64,000 nucleotides of DNA from Cheilinus undulatus (Eukaryota; Chordata; Actinopteri; Labriformes; Labridae). Positions within the stretch are counted from its first letter, which is position 1. The number at the start of each line of letters is the position of its first letter. The notes beneath the pieces were generated by a model, which was given only the letters and a program-made list of their open reading frames with translations, was not told where the DNA came from and searched no databases. The position numbers and the translations under genes are program-made. Location: positions 16,440,698 through 16,504,697 of the forward strand of contig NC_054869.1 of assembly GCF_018320785.1 (NCBI RefSeq). Reading direction: 5' to 3'. Positions 42,061 through 54,418 of the stretch are shown piece by piece.

Positions 42061-44656
42061 ATTTCTCATTGGCGATAAGCTAAAATGTCTTCCTTATTTT
42101 TTTTTCCTTTTTTTAGCAACATTTGTCGCTGAAAAAGATTGTTATTCCATAATCTTTTTCTCATTTTAGGAAACAGTAACAGTGGGCAAGCCTGTCAGTA
42201 AAATCATCCAAACCTTTAATCATCCAAGTCGGATGAATTATCCATAAGGCTAAAAAAATCAAAACAGATGGGTTATAGAAATTTCAACATTAACCTGAAG
42301 AGACTTCCTTTGCTTTCAAAGCCAGTCTGAAGTGGACATTTGGATAACTGTTGTTTTTTGGATTCATTATCAAACACCTTGGATTGCTGGTTGTATAACA
42401 GAAAGTGAGGAATTCTGCTGGGCAGTGACATTTGTCAGTGACACGACTGTGCATTGCTCCTTCAGCTGTCCTTAAGTTCACCTGAACCGCTGGCTGTGAT
42501 GCAACATGTTTATTGTATTTTGGATCTCCCGTCCTTTGACTGTAACACAATGTCTTATTTTTGTGCAGTCTCCTCCTCTTTGACAGATGTGAAATTAATC
42601 TTGTCTCTGCGGATTACTGACATTTGTAACGTGGATGTTCCTTAACCAAACGTAGATTAGACGAGACTAGAAAAAGTAGTGCGAGCATGTTGACGTATTT
42701 AGGATTTGGTTAAGCTGCTTTATTTGAGAGTAAATTAAAAGTCCATCCGAGTTGTCCTCTTTTCTAGTGTGCATTCCTTGTCTGTATGTATCCATCCATC
42801 TATACATCCATCCATCGACTTAAGGGCACAAGTATGATAGAGTCTCCTCAGATCTTCACCCCCCCTAAGCCCCCCTTCCTGATTGCTCCTCGCCACACTA
42901 TTAACCACTGGCTGACCTTTTCCTCTGCACCCCACAAACCCTTGCTGCACACCAGCCTTACAGCTGTTAACATGTTTGACAGACTTTTATGTCTCTGGTT
43001 AGCTCTGACGCTGGCACCGTGCAAAGCATTCATTTAGCAGCCATCGTAACCCGGCCCCTGAGAGCTTCTCCTACCCACTCGGGTAGGTAATGGTGGGGGA
43101 CTGGTGCGTTTAAGGTAATTATGAAAGTAGGAGTCACATGTTTTTCCACAGAGGGCTTTCTGCAGCTCATTACACTAACATTATTTCACATTGTAGGTTA
43201 GATTTAATTGCTTTGACTTAAAATATTAGATGTTCTGCAGAATTAAAGTTGTCTTTACTGTAATGTTAGGTATACAGTAAAGCAGACCAAAGCTGAGTGA
43301 TAACAGCGGGAGGCTCTGCTTCATTGCAATTAAAATAAAGAGTCTCTACCCCTTTTCCTCTTGATAATTGTTCTGTTGAGAGGAAAATGATTTCTTCACA
43401 GATGAGCAAATTACATTTTTGGGCAAGATTCCAATGACTCAAACAAAACTAATATGATAAACCATTCAGCTCTAACTTTTTGATCTCAAAAGTTAAAGTC
43501 TTGATTAAAATATGGCCGGGCATTCTCAATAATAAATCAAAACTGACAAGTTTCTTCACTACCAGGCTCCTGATAGAGGACCTGTTGAGCCAACAGAATT
43601 GCAGTCTGAGCTGGAGAAATAGGCGATGGGATTTTGGACTGGGATGAAGTGGGTGAGGTAATGCATTTGGCTGTTTTCCATCAGTGAGCTGTTTAATATT
43701 CACACAGTCACTCACGTCTAAAGTGGGTGGTGCGTCGTGAGAGAAAGACTTGACCCTAAGCCAGCGAGCAGGTCCACGATGACGTAGCTGCTCGAAAGCA
43801 TCTATAAGAAAACTGGAATTACACTGTGATAAAATGTTGGAGATCCTTTGCGTTGGACGTTACAGAGCATCACCTAAAATACCTTGGCTGATTTCCAGTC
43901 AGACACTCAGCAAGGTGTTGAAGTGGTTGGTTCCCAGCTGCTGCTGTAGGATTTTAAAAGATTCCAAAATAATGTGAAGACAGCTGGAGACTTGCAGCCT
44001 CTGTGTGTCTGCACTTATTGTAATTGGTCAGGAGTAAACACCAGTTGTGGCTCAGATACAATCTCAGCCTCCTTGCAGGTGTTCTGGGTAATTCCCAGCT
44101 CTATAAGCTGGGGACACTGTGCAGGACTGTATGTGACACCTGCCAGAGTGACTTCCACCTTAATAAAATCACAGGGACATGATGGGCAGGCAGTCAGCCC
44201 TCACTGGAGACTCCATAGCTCATTTTATGTGCTATACACTCTCTGGAAACTACATTGTTATGTCTAAAAATAGAGTCTTTGCCATATTAGACACAGCAGC
44301 ACATTATTCATATGGATCCCTGCGTCCTGGCTTTATTATTTTAGACAGGCAACTCCCTCAGAGGAGAGGTGAACAGAAACATTCATTTACATTTAATTAA
44401 TCAGAATTTCTCCACAAATTAGAAACTAAATTTATATCAAATTAATTAGGGCAACTTTTTCTCAATTCATGATCCTTAAAAATACAAATATTTCCTCTTT
44501 TTAAAATCAGAAGCCCTGTAATGGGTTCAGAAACAATTAGATTTGTCCACAATCTGCATTGCCAACAAATGAAGACGCGCGTAAAATGACGGATTAGGAG
44601 ATCAAAACAAACACTCCACTTAATTAAACGCATAGAAATAATTTTCTGTCACTCAC

Positions 44657-44790
44657 CTAACTTTTGGTGTGGCTTTCACATCCCACGGTCTTGCCTTAGC
44701 CACGTTCGAGACGGTTTTCTGATCACTGACTCGCGGGCGCAGAGAGGAAAAAAAAAGCCGAGTGCGCTCAACGCGGAGAGCCCCTCGTGC
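44657..44790 (-). promoter_or_regulatory. adra1a: Candidate adra1a promoter and 5' non-coding exon
   Basis: A GC- and CpG-rich patch (about 44690-44805) in otherwise AT-rich DNA. On the minus strand an exon could end at 44657 at a strong donor (GTGAGT, 44656-44651), pairing with the acceptor before 39631. A TATA-like TTTAATA lies at 44816-44810, placing a start near 44780. All inferred from signals; no transcript evidence. Confidence 0.4.
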
Positions 44791-46134
44791 ACGTCTGCCG
44801 GTGGAGGGCTATTAAATGCTCGACCTTCAGGTGCTCCCAGTCTCTTCAGACGATGTTGACTACCAAGTGACTCACTGCTTTCTCTTCCAACCACTTTACC
44901 CCCCCAACCCTCCAACCCCACCCTCGCCAACCCAACCGTCCTCATCCTCACATCACCTCATCCCCTCTTCAGCATCACTCCTTGTGCGTCATCGCGACCA
45001 GTGACTGTCCACCCAGGATGGCTTTTCATTCACAAATGTCTCATTAATGAGTGTCTCTCACTATGGCAAGTGTCAAACTAACAGGCAAGAACCCACCGGG
45101 GAAAAGTTTGACTATTTTAGAGTGGTAAATGTAATGCCGTAGACCGCAGACTAAAAATAACCCTGACACGGTGGAAATATCACGGACAGGGATTAAGGGG
45201 AAAAAAGTGGATGTAAGTACTTTCACGTACAGTAAGAGACCATTAGGTCGGCTGGAAACACTGAGTGAAGGATGACTTTAAATTCTTTTCAGGTATGGAT
45301 ACTGCAAAATCTTTCAAAAGCAGCCTTTAGGATCTCCTTATGTTTTCAGATTTTTTAGTCATCATTTCAAAATAAAAGTTTCACAACTTTTCCCAGACTT
45401 TTCCGTTGTCTTCCTTTAGACTTCCCTGCTCGTTACGTATTTTTATGCCACAACTTGAATAATTACATAGATGTAACTGCATATTTCAATTAAGATCCAT
45501 AATAAGTGCATGAATTTTTCAAACCATGATTAACTGCATACTTTATTGTCCCTTTTAGCACACTTCCTTACTTCACTCCAGAGTCTCCCTGCAGCCACAG
45601 TGATGTGAAATGAGTCCACCACTGCTCCTTAACGTCTTATTCTACTTTCAAAATTTCAAAAACAGCTCAGTGGATAAGCCAAAGGTCATCTGCACCTTGT
45701 GATATCAAACATTTACCTTTTTATTGTTCCCGTATTCCCTTTTCAATCAATGACAAGTTCCCTTTTCTGTGGTTTAGTTAATCTCATAATGTACTCTCAC
45801 AGCACAGTGCTGAATTCTCAATGTAAAACATTTTTACGTTGATTTTAACTCCCGAAGTTTAATTTTAACTAGTAAAATGGCCTTCAGTGTGTGGAATTAT
45901 TTGACAGCGCTGATTCTTGTTAATCCATCTCTGTAGAGAGTCAATCGATCTAAGCTCCGCCCACTGCCATTTAAACTCTTGAGGCTGAGTTTTCCAATCA
46001 TGCTCTTGGGCAGAGTGTTTATACATGTTCAGAAGATGTCTGTTGTAAGTTGGTCACTTGCTGACTGTGGATGATCTTTAAGATATAGAGGGGGAGAGAT
46101 GACTATTAGCTCAATGCGCATGCAGTATGAAAGT

Positions 46135-46385
46135 GCTTTACAGAGTGTAAATAATTCTAATGATAAATACCTAAAATTTACACTGAAAGTGGAAGAAAAT
46201 AACACAATATGGTATTAAAAGTACATTTTAGTTTGTAAAAATTAACACTACAATAGAGTTAAAATAGTAACACTTTCCAAAGTGGAATCCATGAGAATTA
46301 TATAAATTTGGGAAAAAGTATTACATTTAACACTGTGGGAGCTGAATTAACACTGATAATTTACTTTTTCTTAATTTCCTTTTAA
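46135..46385. repeat. MITE-like repeat with TTAACACT words
   Basis: Repeated motifs AGAGTGTAAAT, ATTAACACTA, GAGTTAAAAT and TTAACACTG in both orientations resemble the 51003-51605 element. No clear target duplication was found. Confidence 0.35.
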
Positions 46386-46619
46386 AATAAAAGCAGATGG
46401 TGGTGAAAAAGGAAGTCGGTTACTTTTAGTTTGAGTCTGTCCAAAAATCCAAGGTTATTTGGAGGCTCCAGGCAAAGAGCAATGTGAGGCCCTTCCCAAT
46501 TAACAAGTGAAGAAAAATATCAGTCAAAAAGCAACATTAACTAAAAACTACACTAAATGTGTGTAAGCTACTTGCTCATCAGCTCTTATTTGATTGACAA
46601 CAGGTGTAGCATCAGAATA

Positions 46620-46735
46620 ATCAATCCATTTATTTTTTTACACACCGCCTCTCCTGTTTGGAGTTATGGGAGCTGGAGACAGTCCCAGGTGCCATTGGGC
46701 AAGGAGCGGGATAACCCAGGGGCAGTTTTAGCAAT
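46620..46735 (+). repeat. Short fish repeat fragment
   Basis: Holds a GGAGTTATGGGAGCTGGAGA stretch and CCCAGGTGCCATTGGGCAAG, a degraded form of a very common fish repeat (GGCTGGAGCC, TGTCATTGGGC type). Confidence 0.4.
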
Positions 46736-46999
46736 TCAGAGTCCTGAGGCAAACAACGATTTTAGACTCTTCCCCATTTAACTAAAAGCAGTCATTGCAA
46801 GTGAACAAAATATTTTGAAGCATCTCTTTTGCAGTTTACAAAAAATCAGAGAAGGAAAAAAATCAAGGTCTGGGCAACGTGGACCAAAACTTATATCTTC
46901 ATATTTTATATTTATAGTCAGTTTGTTAAAAATAAAAAACTCTAATATCACATTAACAGAAGAATTCAGTTTGTTTACAAAAACACTTGAAATTTTGAT

Positions 47000-47430
47000 C
47001 TTTCCTTAGGTGTTTCTACACCTTGACTGGAGTCCACCTGTGGTAAATTAAATCAATTGGACATCAATTGGAAAGACACACAGCTCTCTATACAAGGCCT
47101 CACAGCTGACAGTTCATCAGAGCAAGACCCAAGCCATGAGGTCAAAGGAACTGCTTGCAGTGCTCAGAGACAGGATTGTTGCAAGGCAAAGATCTGGGGA
47201 AGGCTACAAAAACAATCAGTTTCACTGAAGGTTCCCAAGAGCACAGTGGTTTCCATAATTCTCAAATAGAAGAAGTATTGCACAACCAGGACTCTAGAGA
47301 TCCTTTGTGGAGATGGGACAAAGTCCCAGGACAAGCTTCACTGCAGCCCTCTGATCTGAGCTTATGGCAGAGTGGCTAAGGAAGTCTCTCCACAGTGCAA
47401 AATGCATAAAAACCTACTTGGCTTTCTTTT
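47000..47430 (+). mobile_element. Tc1-like transposase 5' fragment
   Basis: A TTGACTGGAGTCCACCTGTG leader, then a frame with RDRIVARQRSGEGY-like and LKVPKSTVVSIILK words. These are the N-terminal helix-turn-helix of a Tc1 family different from the one at 27970. Frameshifts and a truncated 3' end make it dead. Confidence 0.65.
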
Positions 47431-50229
47431 AGAGGCTTTTGCAAACTTCAAGTAGGGTGCCTACACATGCAGGGAGAACATAAAGCAGAATGATTTTTAA
47501 AAATATATTTTATGCCATTTTACCACTCAGTAATCCATGATTTTATTGATTTGATATTTCTCAATATATCTACCTTACTATAACATAAAGACATGGTGGG
47601 ACTTGAACTTCAGTAGAGGGACCTGGAGGCCTTTCCATAATTTTTCTTTTTTAATAAGCTCCATTTTGATGCCACTTTGGGCATTCTCTTCATATTTATA
47701 GTGATATAATCACTAAAATAATTTTCTGTGCAAACCTCACATTGCATCGCATCCATTAAGACCCCTTGGTGCAGGAGCCCCTGAGCATTTTCCTCTCCTT
47801 GCCTAAAGCTGCCTATGGCTATTGCATATCAATGAAATGAAACCTTTGCAGATAAGTGCTTGTTATGAGTTCTATAAGTTGTCTTTGTCCTCTGAACAGA
47901 ATTGAAAACCAATTCTCCTATCAATACATAGCATGCATTAGGCCCTATATGTGTATCTGCTATAGGCTTATGTTAATCCTATTATAGTCTCTGGTTTATG
48001 TGTTGTGCATCTCAGTCAATATACATTTGTTAATGTGTGACTCATAACAGTCAATTCCAATTTATTTAGCACTGCAGTTTCACTGGGGACTTTATTACTC
48101 AACGCCTGGGCTCTCACTTGTTTCCTCTTTTTTCAATTAAGCTCCAAAGACAAGATAAAGCAGAGGCAGATGCACCAACTCACCAGCAAGAAGAGCGAAA
48201 AGTACATTGATTTTTTGATTCTCTCTCTTTTCGGTTAAAGCAGTGTGTAGACTCTTTGTTTTCCAGCTTGATCCAGGTAAGGAGGCTGTACCAGGCTGCT
48301 GCTTCTTCACGCTGACAGATCTTGAACTAAACATTTGAACGATTCCAGCTCCTGTAATCATTCAGTGATCACTCTTTGACTGCATGTCTCTGTGTCTTTT
48401 TCCTGCTGGTGCATCCTGGAGACAAATCTACCTTGTGATGTTAAAAACCAAAGCACAGGCATACTTCTGACAGTCAGATATTGCTTATTGTCTGAAGCCA
48501 AATGTCACAAATAATATAGAAAAAAAAATCCAGCAGTTTAGGTAAATAATCACAATTCAACATTGTGCATGCATGACTGTCGTGTACAGACTTACAGATG
48601 TGACTTTCTGTATGACTAGTGACATCAACTATTGTGTTTTTAATTATGTATGCAGTAAATCAATCCTACACATGAATAAAATGCAAAAATAATGAGGTGG
48701 TGTTTGCATTGGGATAGGGTCTATCATCTAAGACCTGCTCAAAGAAAAAAAAAGAAAAAAAAAGAAAAGCAATTACCTGCCTGAGCCTCCCATGCAGTGA
48801 GGCGGGCTGCTGAGTTTAAGAGACGCTGAAATCAATACCTCTGCTCTGGAAGAAACATTTCCCATCATAGAGGCAACTAACCTCAGCCAAGCATTCAAAC
48901 TAATGTTGGCATTTACAATGACATTCACTTTAATTGCATATCAGGAGATTTCCTCTGCGCCTCCTGCTTCTGACTTTGACAAAAAGCTTAAAAAATGGAT
49001 TAATAGGATCAGATTTCAATCACAGGAGCTGTTTGGTGCAAAGATAGGCTACTGATATGTTGGTATAAAATTAATGTAAGAAAACGGGCAATCTGATTTT
49101 ACCATTTTTTATTTTCTCAATTACTGTAGTAAAAAGTGTGTCAACATTGTTAAATAAAGGTGACAGATTCAGTCATCCTTTTATGAAGCTCCTAAGATAA
49201 AGTCCTTCAGCAGTCGGCTGTCCACCCACACTCCAAAATACAGCTAACCTTCGCGGGCACCTGAAATAAAGATTAAAGGTGAAAAATTAGCTGCAGCAAT
49301 TTATGAGACATAGCCTGGAGTTGATACAATTTCATATGAAGAGAACATGAATGTCTGTACCAAACCTATTAAAAATTCAACGAGCCGTTGTCAAGGCTTT
49401 CCACTGAGAAGCCAACCAACACCATGATGGTGCAAGGATAAAGGTCAAATGAAGCTATTGTTAGAATTAATCAGCTAGGAAAATCCACTTTTTGCTCATA
49501 GATTCAGACGAAGCAGAGTGAAAACCTTAACCAATAGTCGGTCATAGAGAAAAGATTACAGGGTCACCAAAGTCAGTGAGAATCATACTCAGAGGACCAT
49601 GAACAATTTCAAAGCTATCGATCCAATGCAGTTGAGGTAATCGGTCTGGACTCGAGCTGTGAGACTGACCAACAGACATCGCATTTCACTGAGTTATTAC
49701 GTTCTTGTATCTAATTATGAAAAACAGAGAAAAATATACCAATGCATACACTCCTCCCACATGCATATAAGTATTCATCATGCTGTGTTCAATAACTGTG
49801 AATAAATACATGCAGGGCGCAGAGCACCCCACTTCCTCCACATATGGCTGGGAGAGCCTAAAAATAAAGGAATCAAATTAGTCTGCACCAGCTTATTTGA
49901 AATTTTGAAAAGCTTGTTGCTCATCAGCACCTGTGAACCACCTGAATGTTGCATTCGATCATTGCAGAAACCTGGAGGGTTTAAGTGTAAAAAGGGTGAG
50001 CTGCAGGGAGGCTGCATGTTGTTCAAGTGGTATAATGGCCTGAGCTTTTATTGGGCTGCAGTCAGGGTGCTATCTGCAACTGCTTTAATGAAGACAGACC
50101 TAATTATCTCCACTGACACAACTCCAACTCTGAGTAGGACTCTAATTATGGCCTAAATGCTGCTCTCTTACTGTTCAGTCTCATACCCAGGGGTTATAAG
50201 TGCTGCTGTCTCCCTAACACGCTGAATTA

Positions 50230-50231
<2 letters not shown>

Positions 50232-50267
<36 letters not shown>
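50232..50267. repeat. (CA)n microsatellite
   Basis: An uninterrupted run of about 18 CA units. Confidence 0.97.
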
Positions 50268-50268
<1 letters not shown>

Positions 50269-50589
50269 CCTGAGGGCTCCATGTGCCCAGCTGTTCTGAT
50301 GCTCTTCTCTGCAAGCATTATGGTGTAAGGGCAGGGATTATCTAACATGACAACACACTCTGTTCCCCCTCTAACCGCTTACAGTCTTGCGGATCATCTG
50401 ATTAATAAATCACAACTCCAGATGTCACTTGAGCAGCATTGTTGTTGACATTGTGAGGTGCACTGCACTGATATTTTAAAGGAAAATCTTCTAGAGTTCA
50501 TTGCAGTTTTTGATTCCTTTTATCATGTTACTTTAATTTAATGTCTTAGAAACTGGAGATGCTTTAGGGACACTGTGCATAGCTGGTTT

Positions 50590-50985
50590 ATTCTTATCTT
50601 CTCGAGCGAACCTTTGCAGTCACCATAGGTAATATCTCCTCCTCTATCTCTACTTGTACCTGTTGTGTACCGCAAGATTTGGTTTTAGGGCCTATTTTAT
50701 TATCCATCTATATGCTGCCCATCGCAAACAGCAGACATTTCTGGTATTCACAGATGATGTGGTTCTGTTGGCTTCCTCAACTGGGGACCTCCAGCAGGCA
50801 CTGGGATGGTTTGCAAGTAAGTGCGACGCAGTCAGGATGAGAGTCAGCAACTCCAAGTCCAAGGCCATAATTCTCTGTTGGAAAATAGTGGATTGCCCCC
50901 TTTGGGTGGGTAGTGCATCTCTGCCTCAGGTGAGGGACTTCAAGTATCTTGGGGTCTTATTGTAAAAGCGACTGACAGGCAGATT
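50590..50985 (+). mobile_element. LINE reverse transcriptase fragment (catalytic region)
   Basis: The frame at 50654-50965 contains QTFLVFTDDVVLLASSTGDL, where the catalytic FADD/YADD box reads FTDD, then CDAVRMRVSNSKSKAIILC and LPQVRDFKYLGVLL. Same family as the other LINE pieces here. Truncated on both sides, with a stop after LGVLL. Confidence 0.8.
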
Positions 50986-51002
50986 GGTGAATAAAATAAA
51001 AT

Positions 51003-51605
51003 ACAGTGTTAATTAAACTCATAAAGTTAAATTTAACACTTTGTTGGTCCACGCTACATATAGATAAACTACACCTTTAAAGGGTTAAATATTTTACTTT
51101 ATGACAGAGCTGCAGTAACTCCTGAAAATCCATGGCAAAGTGGGTCTCCCCTTGCAAGCACAAAGCGGAGAGTCAACCTCAAATCGAGGCAATGCATGCT
51201 AAAGAAAAATACACACTATGCATCCTTTAGGATCACCCAAAGCCACAATTGAAAACTCTAACTCGGTGGATAACTTCACTAATAGTGCAAATGTGTCTCA
51301 CATCAAAAACAACAACCAACTAGAAACATGAGCAAAGCAATCCCAACAGTGATCACTGTTTGACAGGCAACATCTAAATGCAACTGAACACTGCCCAAGG
51401 GCATGATGGGGAACTCAACCCACACATAACTCCAGATTTGAAATCACAGTGGGCAGATCTGAGATCAATTGACTCTTTACAGAGTTGAACTAACACTGGT
51501 GGATCAACATTGTCAAAAAACAAACACTGAAGACCATTTCAATCAAAATGGATTGAAAAGTGACACTTTAAAATATTTAACCCTGAGATATTAACACTCC
51601 AGTTT
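51003..51605. repeat. MITE-like element with AGTGTTAAT ends
   Basis: Begins ACAGTGTTAATTAAACTC and ends with ATATTAACACTCC, whose complement is GGAGTGTTAATAT. Inner subterminal words (TTTAACAC, GGTTAAATATT) repeat in inverted order. No coding capacity. Family relation to 46135-46385 is by shared words. Confidence 0.5.
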
Positions 51606-52094
51606 TAGCCGTTTTGGATGTGAAGTGGAATCATTCTCTTGCTATGTGCTGCTGTGTAGTTAACAGAGGCTGAAAAAGTACAAGAGTATTGTACTAAAAT
51701 AAAAGTACAGTTACTCAGGTTAAATTCTTGTTTCTAGCTCCAGTTCCTACCTTTTTTAATTGTAGTACTCTGATCTAATAATCACTGCTCATTTTAATTT
51801 GTTTTTATCTTTTCTTACAGTTTTCACTTCTCTTCTGTTCCATCCCTTCTTAATATCTTCTATGCTCTCACTTCTCTGGTCTCTGTTTATGTCGTTGGGT
51901 TCCCGTGTTGCCAGGATTTGTCCAGATTATCCTGAGTTTTTATTTTCATTCAGGATTTGTTTTTTTTATGTTTCTGGGTTTATATTACATATTTCTGGTC
52001 TCTATAATGTGTCCCCTGGGGTATTATGATGATGATTTTTTTTTTTTTTTTTGGGGGGGGGGGCTTCCTAGTTGTGTAGTTGTACATGTTTTAT

Positions 52095-52192
52095 GATGCT
52101 CTGTCATATTAGTGACTCTGCTTATTATCAAAGAACTATGTAAACCGTTGTTTTTGAAGGTGCTATACAAATAAAGTTATTATTTGTCATTA
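52095..52192 (+). mobile_element. L2-type LINE 3' tail
   Basis: Ends GGTGCTATACAAATAAAGTT followed by ATTATT. This is the standard end of fish L2-clade LINEs (GCTATATAAATAAA plus a short tandem tail). The body upstream is too decayed to delimit; a T run then G run lies at 52038-52063. Confidence 0.5.
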
Positions 52193-53974
52193 TTAAATCC
52201 CTAAATTCCACACGTTTCGTGATAAAAGAGAGATATGACAACATGCTTGAAAACATAGTCCAGCAGGGTCACTTTCAGGAGGATTATTCACTCAATGATC
52301 TTTAAACTTTTCTATATTTAGGAATTCAAAACTAGTGCAGATTTACTAAGGCTGAATCACAGATCAATGGATTGTCACGTTTCTAAATTTAGACTGAGGG
52401 CGTGTCAGAAACTTGTGCAGTGACCTTGATTGTAGGTAAGGAGACAGGCCAGATAAGAAGAAAGTGTTTGATGTGCAAAGGCCGCATGCAGTGGTGACGC
52501 AGCGTTGGTGTCTGTTAATGAGAGCAGCCAACTTTCAGTCACATATCACAGAGCGACATGTGGAGGAGAACAGACTTCATTAATAAAGTAAAGGGCAACG
52601 TTTATCCTCTGCTACTGTCTGTAACAGGAGCATCTGAAGACATTAACATGAAAAATATTTACATCATTGTTTGGCTTATTTGATGGTTTTGTTTTGTAAA
52701 AGAGAGGTCAGCCAGGCCATATACCAAAGTTAAATGCACTCCACGTTTGTGCACTGTAGATCAGAACACTGATGCTTTATAAAGTGGCCACTAAAAGAAA
52801 AAAAATGCTGATGTTTAATCCTCTCTAAAACAACGATCCTGTTGTATCCTCTGGTGATTCACAGAGATTATGTCTTTCAGGGGCTTGGATTTATCTGTAA
52901 ATATGAATCTGAATATTAAACAGAAATAGAGAACATACAGTGCAGCATAATGCTGGATGATTCATATTACATGCAGGGAAAAAATGCAGGAATAGGAGAC
53001 AGAAACAGTTGATTTCATGGCTTTTCTCTCTCCAGAGAGAGGCAGCACAGCCTTAAACTACAACAATGTGACTTGCAGTCAAGGTCGCTGAATGTACAAA
53101 CCACCATTTGAGACTCATTCCTACCAACAGGTAATATAAGAGCAACAAGAAAATAATATTGATGCTGCTGGCAAAATCTAATAATAATAATTGGTGTTTA
53201 TTTTGATCCCTCTTAAAAGGAGGGTGTATTCACAGAAATATATGATTCAAGGCTCTGTCTGAAAGCTGGAATCACAATGATCTGTGCAGCTTTATGGTCA
53301 GGCAGCTTTTTTGCATTTCATGATTAGGAGAATCTATACTTTATATGACAGCCCAATTTTCCACAACCAGCAGGGGACTGAAAATGTATTAGAAATTGGA
53401 AGAAAAAAGAAAAATCTGCAAATCACTGAACATTCATATCAGGGGAATTGTCAGCATAAGTAAGATTTTGTGTGCTTTGTCTATTTCATGGTAAGCCGTT
53501 GTTATGCATGACCAGACAGATGACAATATCTGGCAAAGATAACGCAGCGTTCACTTACAGCTGCAGGTGGGTGTGATTGATGATGGTAATCAGTGGAACT
53601 TAGTAATGTTTCTTTTGTTTCTAAAGAAGTAATCAAATGCAATCTTCATCACAGTGATTCTTCCAATGTTTGTATTTTCTGCTAGGCAAAATCTACATAC
53701 ACTGATGAGAAATTAATATTTGATATGCAAGATTGCATCTCATCCCATAAAAACTGCCTTCAGAGGACGTTTGTGTGTATCTCTCAGCTTTTGTTACACA
53801 CAAATGAAAACTGCAACCTAGACAAAAAGTGACTTGTGTGAACACTGTGATTATAAAGCCAGCCTGAAAGAACATCGCAGGAAATGAATATCCAAACAAA
53901 GAGATAAATCTTGACACCAGTGTGACTGCTGCCTCTCAGTATGACCGGATCGTTTCTCTTTGAAACAATTCCAC

Positions 53975-53991
53975 GGCGCCCTCTTGTGGTG
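53975..53991 (-). promoter_or_regulatory. CTCF-like motif
   Basis: Minus strand CACCACAAGAGGGCGCC. The 15-base core CCACAAGAGGGCGCC fits the CTCF consensus CCASYAGRKGGCRSY at 14 of 15 positions. It sits about 180 bp before the tmem230 promoter elements, between two divergent genes. Motif match only. Confidence 0.45.
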
Positions 53992-54149
53992 AAACTGTTG
54001 CAGCACAAATCATAATTAGAGAAAGAATTTCATTCGTATAAAGTAAATTTAACTTTATCAATATCTATTTATTCTTTTAAACAATTTGTACCTGCACTGA
54101 CTTTAACTTATGTTGTTTAAAGCTACATGAAGTAGCCAAGAATATTGAG

Positions 54150-54418
54150 TCGCTGTGCGCAAGCGCAGAGCACACCCAAGCGAAAACCCGGAAGCCCTAC
54201 AACAGAAGACAACACCTCGCTGTAATCTCTGCTCCAAACTTGTTTCTGAAAACAGTAACGGTCTTGTAGGTCATCTGGTGTATCATTTTGTTAAATCTCA
54301 CCTCTAAATGGTCTGTAATAAGGCTTCAGTGTTTATTATGCTTCTGTAGCCGAGGTTATACTCACTGAAACACTGTAAACAAACTGTGACTGAAGCAGCC
54401 TTTGAGCAGCTGAGGAAG
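54150..54418 (+). promoter_or_regulatory. tmem230: tmem230 promoter and 5' leader
   Basis: TGCGCAAGCGCA (54156-54167) matches the NRF1 palindrome at 11 of 12 positions. CCGGAAG (54188-54194) is an ETS-type site. No TATA box. This pairing is typical of housekeeping promoters, which suits a broadly expressed membrane protein. A start near 54190-54230 is inferred. The leader may contain a further intron; no acceptor is compelling. Confidence 0.55.

Larger units (their letters stand above)
39632..44650 (-). other. Probable 5' intron of adra1a
   Basis: Holds a 193-bp tandem duplication (40478-40863) and an internally duplicated copy of the dispersed repeat family (41091-42060). No coding exon is seen. 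Its assignment as intron depends on the inferred 5' exon at 44657-44790. Confidence 0.4.
44820..54150. other. Intergenic region between adra1a and tmem230
   Basis: About 9.3 kb with no supportable gene; adra1a and tmem230 are transcribed divergently from it. Contents listed separately: MITE-like repeats (46135-46385, 51003-51605), a Tc1 fragment (47000-47430), a CA microsatellite (50232-50267), a LINE fragment (50590-50985), an L2-type tail (52095-52192) and a CTCF-like site (53975-53991). Other parts are AT-rich with nothing recognised. Confidence 0.6.
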
